A stretch of 64,000 nt of DNA from Asterochloris sp. CNOR1 (lineage: Eukaryota > Chlorophyta > Trebouxiophyceae > Trebouxiales > Trebouxiaceae). Position 1 is the first letter of the stretch; each line of letters starts with the position of its first letter. The notes below the pieces were generated by a model. The model saw only the letters and a list, made by a program, of their open reading frames with translations, searched no databases and was not told the origin of the DNA. The translations under genes and the position numbers were made by a program. This document shows positions 12,901 to 24,030 of this stretch, in pieces. The stretch is from positions 620,001 to 684,000 of the forward strand of contig OZ017754.1 in the NCBI GenBank assembly GCA_963969365.1, in the 5' to 3' direction.

Positions 12901-15900
12901 GGGTATAGCGCTGGCTGCTGGGCTGTTTGCCACGCCGCAGGCAGCCAGCAGATTGCAGGTGGGGCACCATTCTGTTGTTGGGTGGGGGCGAGCAGGTCAC
13001 GACAATGTCCATGCCTAGCGGTACTGTCATACATTGAAAGGGCAGGCACAAAAGTGTTCAGGCCAGGCAGTTCTCTCCCTATCTGTCCAAATTTGTGTAA
13101 GTGTGTCAGTGGCTGGACGCCAGATGCTCTCCTTGCACTGCCCCGCTGAGCCTGTGGTGTACTCTGTGCAAGCAGGGTGTGCAGACATTCTGGCACTCTG
13201 CTGGACAGGGAGCCAAGCTCGCCATGGTGCCGGCGTCAGGGCAACAGCCTTGAGGTTGAGACGCTGCCTGTTTGCATGAGCAGCATCTGAGCAGAATCTA
13301 CTGATCACCCAGCAAATTGTCCCTGACAGCTCTCATCATACTCAGTTGAACCAGAAGACTTGGCCCTGAATCGCCTCACATACATATGCTCGCGTCTCCT
13401 CAAATTTAGCCTACCTGCAGGTGCAGGTGGCCAGGACGCCCAGGCAGACGCCAGCAGCCACTGCAGAGCCCATGGACCTGGAGACTGCCGCAGAGCAGGA
13501 TGTAACCATAGAGATACCAGCCAGCATCTTTGCCACTCCAGGTGACCACCCTTCCGCTGCACACTGCCGCAGATTGATGCTGCAGCCGGCTTGGTCTCAG
13601 CTTTGCACAGCAGCACCTGACCTTGAACGTGCGCCTGTAACACAAGCATTGCCTCGCCTCACCTCACTTGGTGTGTGGCCCAGGTGGCACGGCTGGTGAG
13701 CAGGGCTTTGTCAGTGGGCGGCCAACATGCAGACATGGTGCAGACATCAATCATATATCATGTGATCAAGCTGTGCAGGCTGGTCAAGGGGGGCTTGCCA
13801 GTAAGCAGAATGCAGCAACCCTGCAGGGTCTGTGCCATGACATGGCATTGTGCGGGGGCCATGCCTGTCCAGGAGGAGCTTACCAGCGGGCCGGACGCAG
13901 CAAGCTTGCGAGATTGCCTCACATTGCTGATTTGTGCGGCGCAGGGCGCATGACCAGTGAGAGAGCTTCAGCCGCGAACTCGCTGTTGCAATCATGCAGG
14001 CTTTGTCTCATTGCTGTTTCAGCGTGCTATGCAGGTGGCATCGATGGCCAGGAGGGCTCTGCCAATGAGACAAATGCAGCAGCCGGCCTGGACGGCCCAG
14101 GCGTGCAGCCAGGCAGCCCCAGCAGGTCCCTCACAGGGCGCCCTGAGGAGAGCAGCAGCAGGCAGACCGTTGCCAGCATCCAGACTACGCCTGGTCTCTG
14201 GGGCGGCGTCAACGACGCTGCACAAGCAGCAGCAGCGCCACAGAGCAGCAGCGCCGAGGGTGGCAGTGCTGGCATGAAAGAGGCGGCTGCAGTGCCACAG
14301 AGCTGCCAGGCACAGGACAGTCGAGCTCGGGAGCTGGAGAGGGCCAACAAGCGTGCTGGCCTGGCATGGCTGCAGGTGCGTGCTGCTTGAGCGCAGCATG
14401 CCATGCCAATCTGGAAATGCTGCAAGACTCAAGCACCTCAGCTTGGCCATGTTGCGCACTACATGCAAGCTGCAGACCAGCAAGTTGCCCTGCAGGGCAG
14501 CTCCAGCAAAGGGGATGTTGCTGGAGCAGCGGCTCGTGAACCTCCATGTTGTGGACATCTCTATTACCTGCAGGCCAGCCTGGCCAACACGAGCCTGCAC
14601 CACAGCTGACTACTATCACTTCAATGGCTCACAGCACCATGTATGCAAACTGCCCATGAACCTGGTTTGTGGCTCCAGCAAGAGAACATGCTTTTGTCCC
14701 CCTGCAGGCCAGCCTTGCCAACGGGAAGCTCTGCCAGGCCGAGGCCGAGGTGAAGCACCTGCGCTCGCGCAGCGCGGGGCTGCGCCTGCTGCTGCAGCGG
14801 GAGCACACCCGCTGCCGGGAGGTGCAGGCTGCCATGCGGGGGCTGCAGGCTGAGCATGCAGAGCTGCAGGCACAGCATGGGGCCCTGCTGACTGAGCACA
14901 AGGGCCTGTGCTCGCAGCTGGCAGGGACCAGCATTGTGCAGGTGAGCCGCTGTCCCAAGTAAGTGGGTCCTGCATGCTGATTGCAGGAGCCTGGAGGCAC
15001 AGGTGGGTGGCGGTGGCTTGATGCAGGCAAAAATGATTGGCTTGAGCTGCACTGGTGGTGGTGAGGCACTTGTGTGTTTGGCTGTCCTTTTGGGGTCTTA
15101 GGCCTCCCCAGCTCGAGAACTTGCTCTGTCCTGCTGAGCTGGTCAGGCTGTTGTGTAGTGGCAGTGCTCACAATCTCTGGGCAGCCCATGTCCAGGACAC
15201 TTGCAGGCCTGATCTGCTCTGAGGAGCTCCTAACCTTGCAGGAAGCTTGCTTCTGGTGCAGGTCATAGATCTGCATGAGGTGCTCTGCTGCCTTTTGACT
15301 TTAGCTCTACAAGTGTCCTACCTTCCCCAGTGGCTGCCCTGCATCTACACCTTGCCTGAAGGACGTTGGGCAGCTCCGGCAAGGTGCACGTGTCTACTTT
15401 TCTGGCTGTGTGGGCAGCCCTCTTCCTCATTCTGCAGAAGGATGAGCAGCCGCTCCATGTCTACTTTGACAGCACTGACAGCGAGAGCCAGAGCAGTGAT
15501 GACTCCCAAACTGGATCTGATGACTCTGAGGCTGCTTCTGGGGACAGCCGGAGTGATGGGGAGGAGGCTGCCTCTAAGGATGAGCCCATGACAGAGGCAG
15601 ATGGGCAGACGCCCTCTGCAGCTGGCATGGACCCGAGTCAGAGGGCGACCAGCATGGAGGGAGTGGAGGCCGACAGCAGCAGCCAGCAGGTGGGTCTGGG
15701 AGCCAGCACGCTTTAGGCATGGGTGGTGGTAGTGGTGGCATGCAGCTGTGCTGTCTGCTGCTCAAGGGCTTGGATGGTCACAGAGCTCGCACAACCTGCA
15801 GGGGTGCAGGCAGTCATGTATGCTGTGTGCAGGTCAGGAGTTTGAGGCTGTTCATGGCTTAAACCAGCAGCATGCTTGAGCTAGTGCTTGGCATTTGTTG

Positions 15901-18900
15901 AAGCACAGCGCAACTGCCTGCAGGTGCTGCAAGGTGCAGCTGGGCCAGTCCCAGTCACTGCCAGCCCCGCACAGACCTCCCTGTTTGCTCAGGTGGGCAG
16001 CATGGGCAGGCAGAGCTTGTCGGGCTCTGTTCTGCAGCCTGCTGCAGGACCGAGAGCAGCTGCAACAACGCCTCAGCAGTCAGCAGCCTGCTCAAGCACC
16101 CCAGCCAGCAGAGTGCAGGGGCCAAGGCCAGGGCAGGTTGAGCTAAGGTTGGCAGGCAGCTCGCCTGGCATCGGCCAGTCTGAGCAGCAAGCGTCAGAGC
16201 AGGATTGTGCACAAGCAGAGGAAGCTGCTGCAATGGAGCTGGGTGGTGCGGAGGCTGCCGGCTCAGGTCCTACAGAGGCTGAAGCTGGCCTCAAGGCTGA
16301 GCTGCTGGCAGCAGAGGTACCAGGCAGTGCAGCCCCGGCTGCTGCTGTGCTGCGCCTTGCTGGCCGCAGAGGGTCCGCGCCAGTGCAGCGCCGTGCATTG
16401 GCGGCCCCCCCAGGGGTGGCTCAGGCAGCCAGGCACCGTTGCAGCATGCCTGCGGGCGCCTACCTGCCCGCCCAGCAGGCTGGCAGCAGTAGACGTGCCT
16501 CAGGCAGTCCCCGCCTGCTGATCGTGAGCCGCCCCAGCAGCGGGTCCCCTGCAGCAGCGTGTGGCACGCAGTCTGCGCAGCGGCCTGAGGCACAGCAGGC
16601 CCTCAGCAATGTAGCGCAGGTGGCAGGCACAGAGGACGGTGGTCAGGTGGGTACTGCTGGCCGCAGTGGTTGGCCATCACAAGCTTTCATGCTGATCACA
16701 TGACAGGCATGTGTGCCAATGTGCAAGTGTGGGGGCAATGGGCGCCAGCTGGCAAGCCCTCACAGGTAATGCTGAGTGCGCAGTGACCATCTGTGTTGTG
16801 CATAGGACAGAGCACGGCAGAAGCTGTCCTCTCAGTGCTGGCCACCTCTATGGCATGTTGTGCAGATCAACTACAGCTGATGTTTCCACACTCCTCTCTC
16901 TGCTGTATTAGTACCCAAGTCTAAGCCTGTGCTCAGCTGCATTCCTTTCAGGCCAGCTTTGTGCACTGCAGGGGGCCAAGTCAGGTCTGGAGGGCACTCC
17001 CCTGTCCACCAGAATCCAGACTCCCAGGAGAAGTGTGGCTGCTGGCAGTGCAAGCAGGAACAGGGCGCAGGCCCCAGCCGCTACCCCATGCAGTGCGGTG
17101 GCCCGCCAGGCATCTGCCACAGCCGCTGTCACCCCAGGCACTGAGCCTCTGCTGACATCTCAGGCTGGCCAGCCAGGTGGGCCTGCTCCCTCCTGGCCTT
17201 CCTGAGCTGAGCAGTCGGTTGCAGGCCTGCCTGAGCATGGAGTTTGTGCCGGCAACATTGCTGCGACCTGCCACCGGAGTTGAGACCTCCACTGCATTGC
17301 TGGCATGCATGGTGCCTGTCCATACAAGCAGCAGCAGCTGCTGGTGCAGAGCCAGATGCAGATGGTGTTCTATCTGCCCAGAGGCCTGCCTGTCCACCAA
17401 ATGCATTGCCAGCATACACAGAGCCTTTGCGTCAGAGGACACTTTGGTAAGAAGCTGCTCATGTGTTGCAGAGGCAGATGCTGGGCCTGAGGTAGCAGGT
17501 AAGGAGCTGCCACCTCCAGCAGTCAGCAGCGTGCCAGCTGCTGCTCAGGTGTGGCCAGCCACCACGCCACAGGCAGCCAGGCTGAACGCCACTGCAGAGA
17601 GCAGCCCAGCGGCGCCCCTTGTGCAGGATACAACCCCTGATGCTTTGGCTGGCAGGGGCCCTGCTCATGTGCTCAAGGGGACGCCAGAGGTGGACCCTCA
17701 GCAGGGCGGCACACAGGCTGCAGTGGGCAGCGATGCTGGGGCAGTGGTGTTGCCTGCAGCAGAGCAGGAACACAGCCTGGATGTCACAGCACTCAGCAGC
17801 CCCGTGGGCACGACTGCAGCTGCTGCTGTGGCAGAGCAGGTGCAGGATTTGGGGGGATCTACCCTCAGCAGCCCCGCAGGCCTGGACGCTGCTGCGGCTG
17901 TGGCAGAGCAGCTGGATAGCCTGGTGACCGCCGTCACTGCCGGTGTGGCCAGCTCAGGGCAGGAGCCCCTGCAGGCTGCACTGCCTGCTGGTAAGCAGGC
18001 CACAGGCTGTGTGGTGGCGGTGAAGGCTGCGGCAGCACTGAGCAGTGATGAGCCTGCAGGGCAGGCAGGCAGCTTGCCCAGCCCAGCCCCTATGGAGGTG
18101 GAGCAGGCTGTGGGGGGAGAGGCAGGCTGTGTGGTCGAGGCATCTGCAGCAGTTGTCAGCGAGCAGCGGCCTGGCCCAGGGTGCTGCCATGCTGTGGGTG
18201 GTCAGGAGCCAACAGCAGAGGTAGAGGCTGAGCAGGTGCAGCCCTGCAGGGCAGCTGCAAGCGATGAGCAGCCGGCCCAGGAAGCGGAGCAGCAGGATGC
18301 CGATGAGATAGACCAGGCTGAGAAACAGGAGCAGTTCGCCCAGGGGGAGCAGCAGCAGCAGGCTGTTGAGAGCGAGGAGCAGCCCGCACAGGAGGAGGAG
18401 CAGCAGCAGCACGGTGCTGACAAAGCAGAGTTGGGGGCACATGACCAGGAGGAGCAGCGGGTGCAGGAGGTGCCACCAGAGGAGTTCTGCCAGATGTGTG
18501 GCAGGTTAGCAGGCCTGTATCCCAGTGAGATCTGTTGTGTCCCAGTGTGATGTGTTTGAGCAGAAGCCCGAGGGCATCAATCAGACGGTGCAGCCATGAG
18601 ACTTCCTTGTCCCCATGCTGGTGCTTGATGTAGTGCACTTGCAAGCCAGGTGGGTGCTGTGCTGGCAGGTCAGCAGCTCCAACAGCTGTGCCTCTTGCTG
18701 CTCATGTGAGCTCGACGGGCGCACACCTGGCCAACATCTGCCATGGGGTTCAGTACACCTTAAGTCCCCAGAATGGCCTTCTCAAGTCACCTGCACTATT
18801 TTGCCCAAATGCTGCCATGTTTCCTTGAGAGCAGTGCAGATTGGGGTCTCTCACTCTCCTGCAACCTATATTTCTCCACCCCAGACTTTCCCACCAAGGC

Positions 18901-21477
18901 CCTCATGTGGTGTACTGTCGTTCCCTGCAGTGCTGATGAGGGGGATGTCCTGCTGCTGTGCGATGGGTGCGACCAGGGAGCCCACCTGCGCTGCTGCGGG
19001 CTGAAGACAGTCCCACGGGGGGAGTGGCTGTGCGCAGACTGCGCCCCCAGCAGGGGCGGCCGCAAGGTGTGCCCCGCTGCGCCCTTGGCTGTGCCAATGC
19101 CCCGCTGAGCTCATAATCCACCTCAGCAACAGCTGCTGCCGAAGTTCAACCCGAAAGTTGCCGCATGCAGGCTGGCGCTGGCAAGGGTCGAGGCCGCCAG
19201 AATGCTGATCTTCCGCCAGGTAGGTGACACCTGTTCAGGGCATGCTTGCTGCTTCACAGCGCAGTGCACATCTGGGGCAACCTGGTTGCCCAGCATAAAC
19301 TGCACTTCATCTGCTAGACAGCCACAGCAGCATGTCCGCTGGGGGTGTTGCTGAGGACGTGGCGATGCCTAGGCATGTGTGTGCGACTACCTTGGCTGCC
19401 TGAGCAGCAGACAGCGGCATGTTTATGAAACTGTTCTGCTGACAGCATGTTGAGGCCTGACTCAAAGGCACAAGCAATCTCTCACCTTGGACTGGGGCTG
19501 GTGCTTGCAGAAGGCGTCAAGGCTTCAGCTGGCGGCCGTGGCAGGCAGCCCAAGAAAGCAGGCACAACAGCCCAGATGACAGAGCTGCCCCTGCAGCCAG
19601 CAGCCAGCACCAGCAAGCGCCGCACCACACGCCACAGCAGTGCAGCACCACCTGCGGAGCCTGACGAGCCTGCAGCAGCAATTGAGGAGCCTCCTGTGGC
19701 CGCCCCGGGGGCAAGGGCTGCCCGCAGCTCTGCAACTGCAGGCACCAATCTGGCCGTGAGTGCACACATCTTGAGGGCTTGCGGGGCCCAGCTCTTCCTA
19801 TCTCAAGCAACCCCTCATCTTCAGTGTCCGCCACCTGCAGTCTCGGCCTGCTGTTTGGTGCTCTGATGGGTTCCTGCAGGTGTTGCTCGGCAGGCCTGTA
19901 AGAAACAGGGAAAAGAAGTTCTGCACCTCACTGCCTGTAGGCTCTGGCAGGGCTGAGCAGGACCAGGCGCACCTCTGCTGCTGTGGCTGACAGTGGGCAG
20001 GCATGCAAGGGCACTGGCAGGACAACCAGGGGCAGGAGGGCCTCTGCGGCTGCTGGAATGGCAGGAGCTGGTGCGCTGGGCGCCTGCGCTCTGTCTGCAG
20101 CCCGCCGATGCTGAAAGCCTGTAGCAAGGCCTTCTGGCAGCGCAGCACTGCCACAAGCATACCTTGTGCTGGCTGTATGGCACCCTGCGCAGGAGCCACT
20201 CCCTTTCACATGTGCTTCCCTGTTTTCAGCGGCACACCCCTCTTTCTGCTTGACCTTGCCTGACAGTGAAAGGGGCATTGCTCACCCAGGACTTGTGGCC
20301 AGGACGCTCACGAAGTGATTCTGTGTCTCAGCGTGACTACAATCGTCAACTGCCTGATCTCCGCCAGTGCCAGCCACCTGCACTGCCAGGTTTTTGCTGA
20401 TCTCACCTTACAGTACACCTGATGTATGCAGGACTTCAGGAGCCAAGCGTGCTGCCCTGAAAGGCAAATTGCAGGGCACCTCCCTTGTCTCTCTTCAACT
20501 GCAAGGCCCCTGAGCATTCACGCATGCTGCTCATTGTCCTTGGGAACTTCAAGGGCCAAGCACCTCGCACGGCCCCACTGCCAGCTACGCACTGCCTGTC
20601 TCAGTGGTGACAAGCAGATGTGCGCATATGGGGGCCAAAGCATCCGGCACCGGCCTGATGCCACTGCTTGCTGCTTGTGACCAGTCTGTCGATGACTGCA
20701 GGTGCCAAGCACACAGCCCCAGAGTCAGATGCCTGACCATCTGTGACTGCAGGCCCCTTAAAAGTGCCAATGCCTGCAAATCATGACTGATTCTTTTGCT
20801 TCAAATTGTGACTGCAATCGCCCAGCCCTGGCCCTTGATGTCAGGCCTGTTGCCAGCTACGCATTGTCTGTCTCTCTGTGAGGAAGCAGTGTGCACAGCA
20901 GTGTCTGCAGGTGCCAAACACCCTGCTGCAGCCCTCAATGCGCAAATGTGGCGTCAGCTGCATGACCACCTGACACCGGAGCCAAGCATCCTGGCGCAGG
21001 GTATTCTGTGTCTGCAGGGGCCAAGCGTCCAGCCCCAGCCCTAGGTGCCATTGCTGAGGAGGACGCAGAGAATGAGGGCAGCCGCGCCAACGTGCCCAGC
21101 CCGGGGCACTCCCAGCCGGCCTCGGGGCAGCCAGCTGCCAAGCGCACACGCAGGGCTGATGCCAGCACCGAGGTGTCTGGCGGGTCCCAGGTTGGCAGGT
21201 GTGTCAATTTGTTGAAGGACTTTAGGCCTACAGCATGGCTGGTTGCCGTTTGCTGGGACAATGTTCAGTCTTGATCAGGGACTGCCTGACTTTGCTCTGA
21301 TTGACACAATCTGGTGGCCTGCCCTGTGCTTAAGTAGGGGAGGCGCACAGCTGCACCAATGCCGGCAGACATCTTTGGCTCTGCGTTGCAGGGCCACACG
21401 GGCGTCTGCCAGCAGCAAATCTACCTCATTACAGCGCACCACCAGGTCACAAGCCAGCAGGGCGTGAGACACAAGAA
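6947..21477 (+). CDS. Large FHA + PHD-finger nuclear protein with RVxF-like motif and basic tail
   Basis: Not a family I can name. Main exons: 6947-7047, 7147-7231, 7345-7437, 7718-7777, 8258-8488, 8921-9001, 9177-9291, 9619-9741, 10249-10386, 10715-10785, 11135-11252, 11489-11665, 12096-12500, 12744-12958, 13421-13541, 14035-14375, 14708-14941, 15438-15689, 15924-16646, 16972-17176, 17472-18504, 18931-19066, 19127-19219, 19511-19755, 19941-20070, 21018-21198, 21392-21477; about 1,930 aa. The FHA domain is at residues 27-85: TIGRDPSCDVII, ISRKH at 48-52 and VNG at 75-77, so it should bind phosphothreonine peptides. KTVRF near 334 fits the PP1-docking RVxF pattern. Further on come polyproline, a coiled coil (14708-14941), an acidic Ser/Asp tract (15438-15689), a complete PHD finger split by an intron (CQMCG + LLCDGCDQGAHLRC + EWLCADC) and AT-hook-like GGRGRQPKK. 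All junctions are in phase except 19219/19511, where an exon is missing or misplaced. It could be two genes, but phases favour one. Confidence 0.62.
8505..8690 (+). repeat. Short tandem repeats in an intron of the FHA/PHD gene
   Basis: The string gtgggagcttggcatgcact with caggctgcaggct recurs in diverged form: gcatacgctcaggctgccgg near 8610 and gatgggagcttgacattcac near 8649. All copies lie between the exons ending at 8488 and starting at 8921. They are non-coding. Confidence 0.6.
10883..10956 (+). repeat. 37-bp direct tandem repeat, two copies
   Basis: 10883-10919 and 10920-10956 both begin cacagcttgcctcatcaagg and differ at only a few bases. They sit in the intron between the exons ending at 10785 and starting at 11135 of the FHA/PHD gene. 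The high identity suggests a recent duplication. Confidence 0.85.
13679..13830 (+). repeat. Two decayed copies of the start of the exon at 14035
   Basis: The real exon starts caggtggcatcgatggccag gagggctctgccaatgag. Diverged versions occur at 13681 (caggtggcacggctggtgag cagggctttgtc) and 13775 (gcaggctggtcaagggggg cttgccagtaagcagaatgc). Both keep a cag acceptor-like edge. They lie in the intron before the real exon. Confidence 0.65.
14568..14606 (+). repeat. Decayed copy of the start of the exon at 14708
   Basis: Ctgcaggccagcctggccaa at 14568 nearly matches the real acceptor and exon start at 14702 (ctgcaggccagccttgccaa). The similarity continues for about 35 bases and then fades. It lies upstream in the same intron. 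Confidence 0.75.
20435..20945 (+). repeat. Series of five or six decayed copies of the exon start at 21018
   Basis: The real edge is tgcag|gggccaagcgtccagcc. Related edges occur near 20437 (ggagccaagcgtgctgcc), 20551 (aagggccaagcacctcgc), 20631 (ggggccaaagcatccggc), 20701 (ggtgccaagcacacagcc), 20750 (weak) and 20911 (gtgccaaacaccctgctg). Two of them are also joined to a copied gccagctacgcactgcctgt segment (20580 and 20852). All lie in the intron 20071-21017. Confidence 0.7.
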
Positions 21478-21703
21478 GCAAGCACGGTTGGGCCTTTCCT
21501 GTAGTACAGACATACATTGTGGCAGTGAAGTTCATCTGGCATCGGCAGTGACACAGAAAGTCTGCTGCATGAGCATCTCCTCATGCCCATTGAAAGTACT
21601 CCATCCATGGTTCCATCTGACAGGATCACAGCCTAAAAAGCAGGGTCTACATCACTTGTATGGCAAGTGGCAAGGGCTGGAATCTACATGTCAAGCTTTC
21701 AGG

Positions 21704-22983
21704 TCAATTTGGAGGGATCTCCTGGTATGAAATGTCCACATCTGTGCGTCGCCAGAACAGTAGCAGCAAGGCAAAGGCCAGGAAGAAGAGCGAGCTGGCA
21801 TAACCCACGACAAAAGTGGAGTCCAGCAGCACCCGATTAAAGTCCACCTGCACAGTTGCTGAGTGGCCCCTGTGTAGCTGGACGAGCTGACTTGCAGCTG
21901 CAAAGTGCAGCTGTGTCGTGCACACAGCTCAGCACAAGGTGCACCGCGTCTGACCGGCGTCACGCACTGCCATCAATGCGACAAGATGCTGCAGGCGAGC
22001 ACAACATTGTGCACATAAGATAAGCTGACCTTGTAATCCACAATCCAGTGCCCCATGGCTGGAGCAAAGCTCAGAAACTGCAGCACAGGAGTGAAGCGCT
22101 TACAGAGCAATGTGTTCTTAAGGGTGTCAAACGCAGAGCACAATGCGAGTACACGGCTCACGTGGGTTGCGATGTTGGCGATGTGGAGGCAGCCCATGAA
22201 GCTGAGGGCGACCAGGAAGCCCCTGCCAAAGTTCTGCACAGGGTGGCTGAGCCCCTTCCTGTGCAGCAGCATGTAGTAGATCTGCAGGGAGGGCATGACA
22301 GCGATTTGGGTATGGCCCCTGTGCGCAGCATGCAGGCAGCGCTGTCGATGTCAGCTGGGAGGCAACTTACGGCACAGACGGCAAAGACAACGACGAGAAC
22401 CACTGCAGATGGCAGGAGCAGATGTCAGCTTCAGCAGGCAGGGGCTTGAGCAGTAGCAGGGCACTGCCCTCCATAATGAGTGCCAAATGGCGCACCAGCG
22501 AAGAACGCGCTGCCTGCGGCTCCCATGAACAGCTGAGCCCTGCAGGTGCAGCATAAGCTGGAAGGGCACTGCCTGGCAGGGAGGCGAGCAGCTGTGGGTG
22601 ATGACCCACCAGGCATGCTTGTCATTGCCTGCCATGGCTGTGAAGTGTGGATCGCGCACCACCCTGCGGAAGTCAAGAAAAACCTGCAGGACAGGCACAC
22701 TGCTCAAAGTCTGGCATGCTGTTGCTTGCTTGCTTGCTGTGATAGGAGAGGCAACAGGCTGAGGCCTTGCTTGCTGCTGCCAGCTTTGGACTCATCGCAG
22801 TCCCAGACCCCACAGGGACTCACATCCCAGGCCAGGAAGGAGAAGATTGCCCCAAACAGCAAAGTGAAGGCCAGCACACACCAGACCTGCAGACACAGGC
22901 ACACAGATGAAGGCAAAGAGACTTGAAGCCCTGTGTGCTTTATAGTCTGTTACCCATGGAGTCAGTTGATCTGGCTGCCCCAT
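21704..22983 (-). CDS. Four-pass membrane protein of unknown family
   Basis: Eight exons in transcript order: 22983-22954, 22886-22824, 22683-22610, 22539-22496, 22402-22371, 22281-22162, 22077-22030, 21847-21704. They total 555 bases, 184 aa plus stop, and every junction is in phase with GT-AG ends. The protein begins MGQPDQLTPWV. Membrane segments: VLAFTLLFGAIFSFLAW (about 13-29), AAGSAFFAVVLVVVFAVCAI (about 60-80), FLVALSFMGCLHIANIA (about 99-115) and FVVGYASSLFFLAFALLLLF (about 149-168). A charged loop RRVVRDPHFTAMAGNDKHAW follows the first segment. The tail RRTDVDISYQEIPPN is probably cytosolic. The architecture resembles tetraspan/MARVEL-like proteins, but I see no family signature. It converges on the FHA/PHD gene. 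Confidence 0.7.
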
Positions 22984-24030
22984 GGCTTTGAGGAGCGGGA
23001 GCGGTCTGCCAAGTCAGCGCTGACTTGCAGTAGATCTGCTGTGTCAGGCAGGAACTGTAGGTCCCTGCCCTCACCGATCTTGGCAGCAGGTTCTGAGCTG
23101 CAAACACACCCTTGTGTGCCCACATCGATTGCCATGCAGCAGCAGGTCAGCAAGCTCTTCACAGTGGCTGGTCCACAGCGCGCCCATGAATGGGCTGGTG
23201 CGTATGCTGGCTGCAGCTCCTTCACTGCTTGTTGTAGAGAAACATTGCTCTAGTCAGGACAGGGAGAGAAGCTGCCGAGCAGCCTGTCCCATCTACTACA
23301 TATGAGCTATTAACTTGTGGCAAACTGCTCTGCAATTGTCAGTGTCTCCTTGCCCACATGCTCCCCCAATCCTCAGATGTAAGATGTATTGGCCAGCAAG
23401 CAGATCTTCAACTGGCGTCCGGCCTGCCCGCCCAGGAAGCAGCTTGGCTGGCAGATGCTGTGCTACACACCACTGCTCACAAGTGTGACGCAGAGGAGGC
23501 AGATCCTGCATCACCTGACTGTGCAGACAGGCTGCAGGCTTGAGTCTGCTGCAGCGTTGAGATGACCGGAGGCTGCAGACCAGGCTGGCATACCCACCTG
23601 CACCCTGTATCTCTCTGCATTCCTTCCCATGGCAAAGTTGATAAGGAGGCCAGCCTCTCAATGTGGGCTCCTTCTGGGACTGGCTTCAGCAAATTGCCTT
23701 CTTTTCACAACGCATGGGGACTGGTCAGGTGTCTGGCAGCCTGTCAGTGTCAGAGAAATGCACAAAAGGCTGTTGAGACGACAGCCCCTTTTGAAGGCAA
23801 TGTCTGGGCAGTCCCCAAGGGACCACAGTCTGCTGCTGCATGTACACAGCAGTGGAGGAGCACCGCTGGCTCGTGTGACTGTCACAATCGCAATTTACTG
23901 AATGCCAGTATATTCTCCTTATCTTAATACAGATCAGCTCCCAGCGTGCTTGCAGCTTCTTGTGAGCACCCAATCGGGCCGAAGTTGAGTTCGAGGTCAG
24001 GCGACATCACCGCAGGGTCAATCAGCAAGA
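22984..24030. other. Intergenic region between divergent genes
   Basis: About 1 kb separates the start of the four-pass protein gene (minus) from the start of the small plastid-like protein gene (plus). I find no exon with convincing protein features. It should hold both promoters. No motif was assigned. Confidence 0.4.

Noticed and set aside
18156-18644. Long minus-strand open frames opposite the exon at 17472-18504
   Set aside because: Shadow of the Gln/Glu/Ala-rich coding strand; the plus strand carries the PHD finger and in-phase exons.
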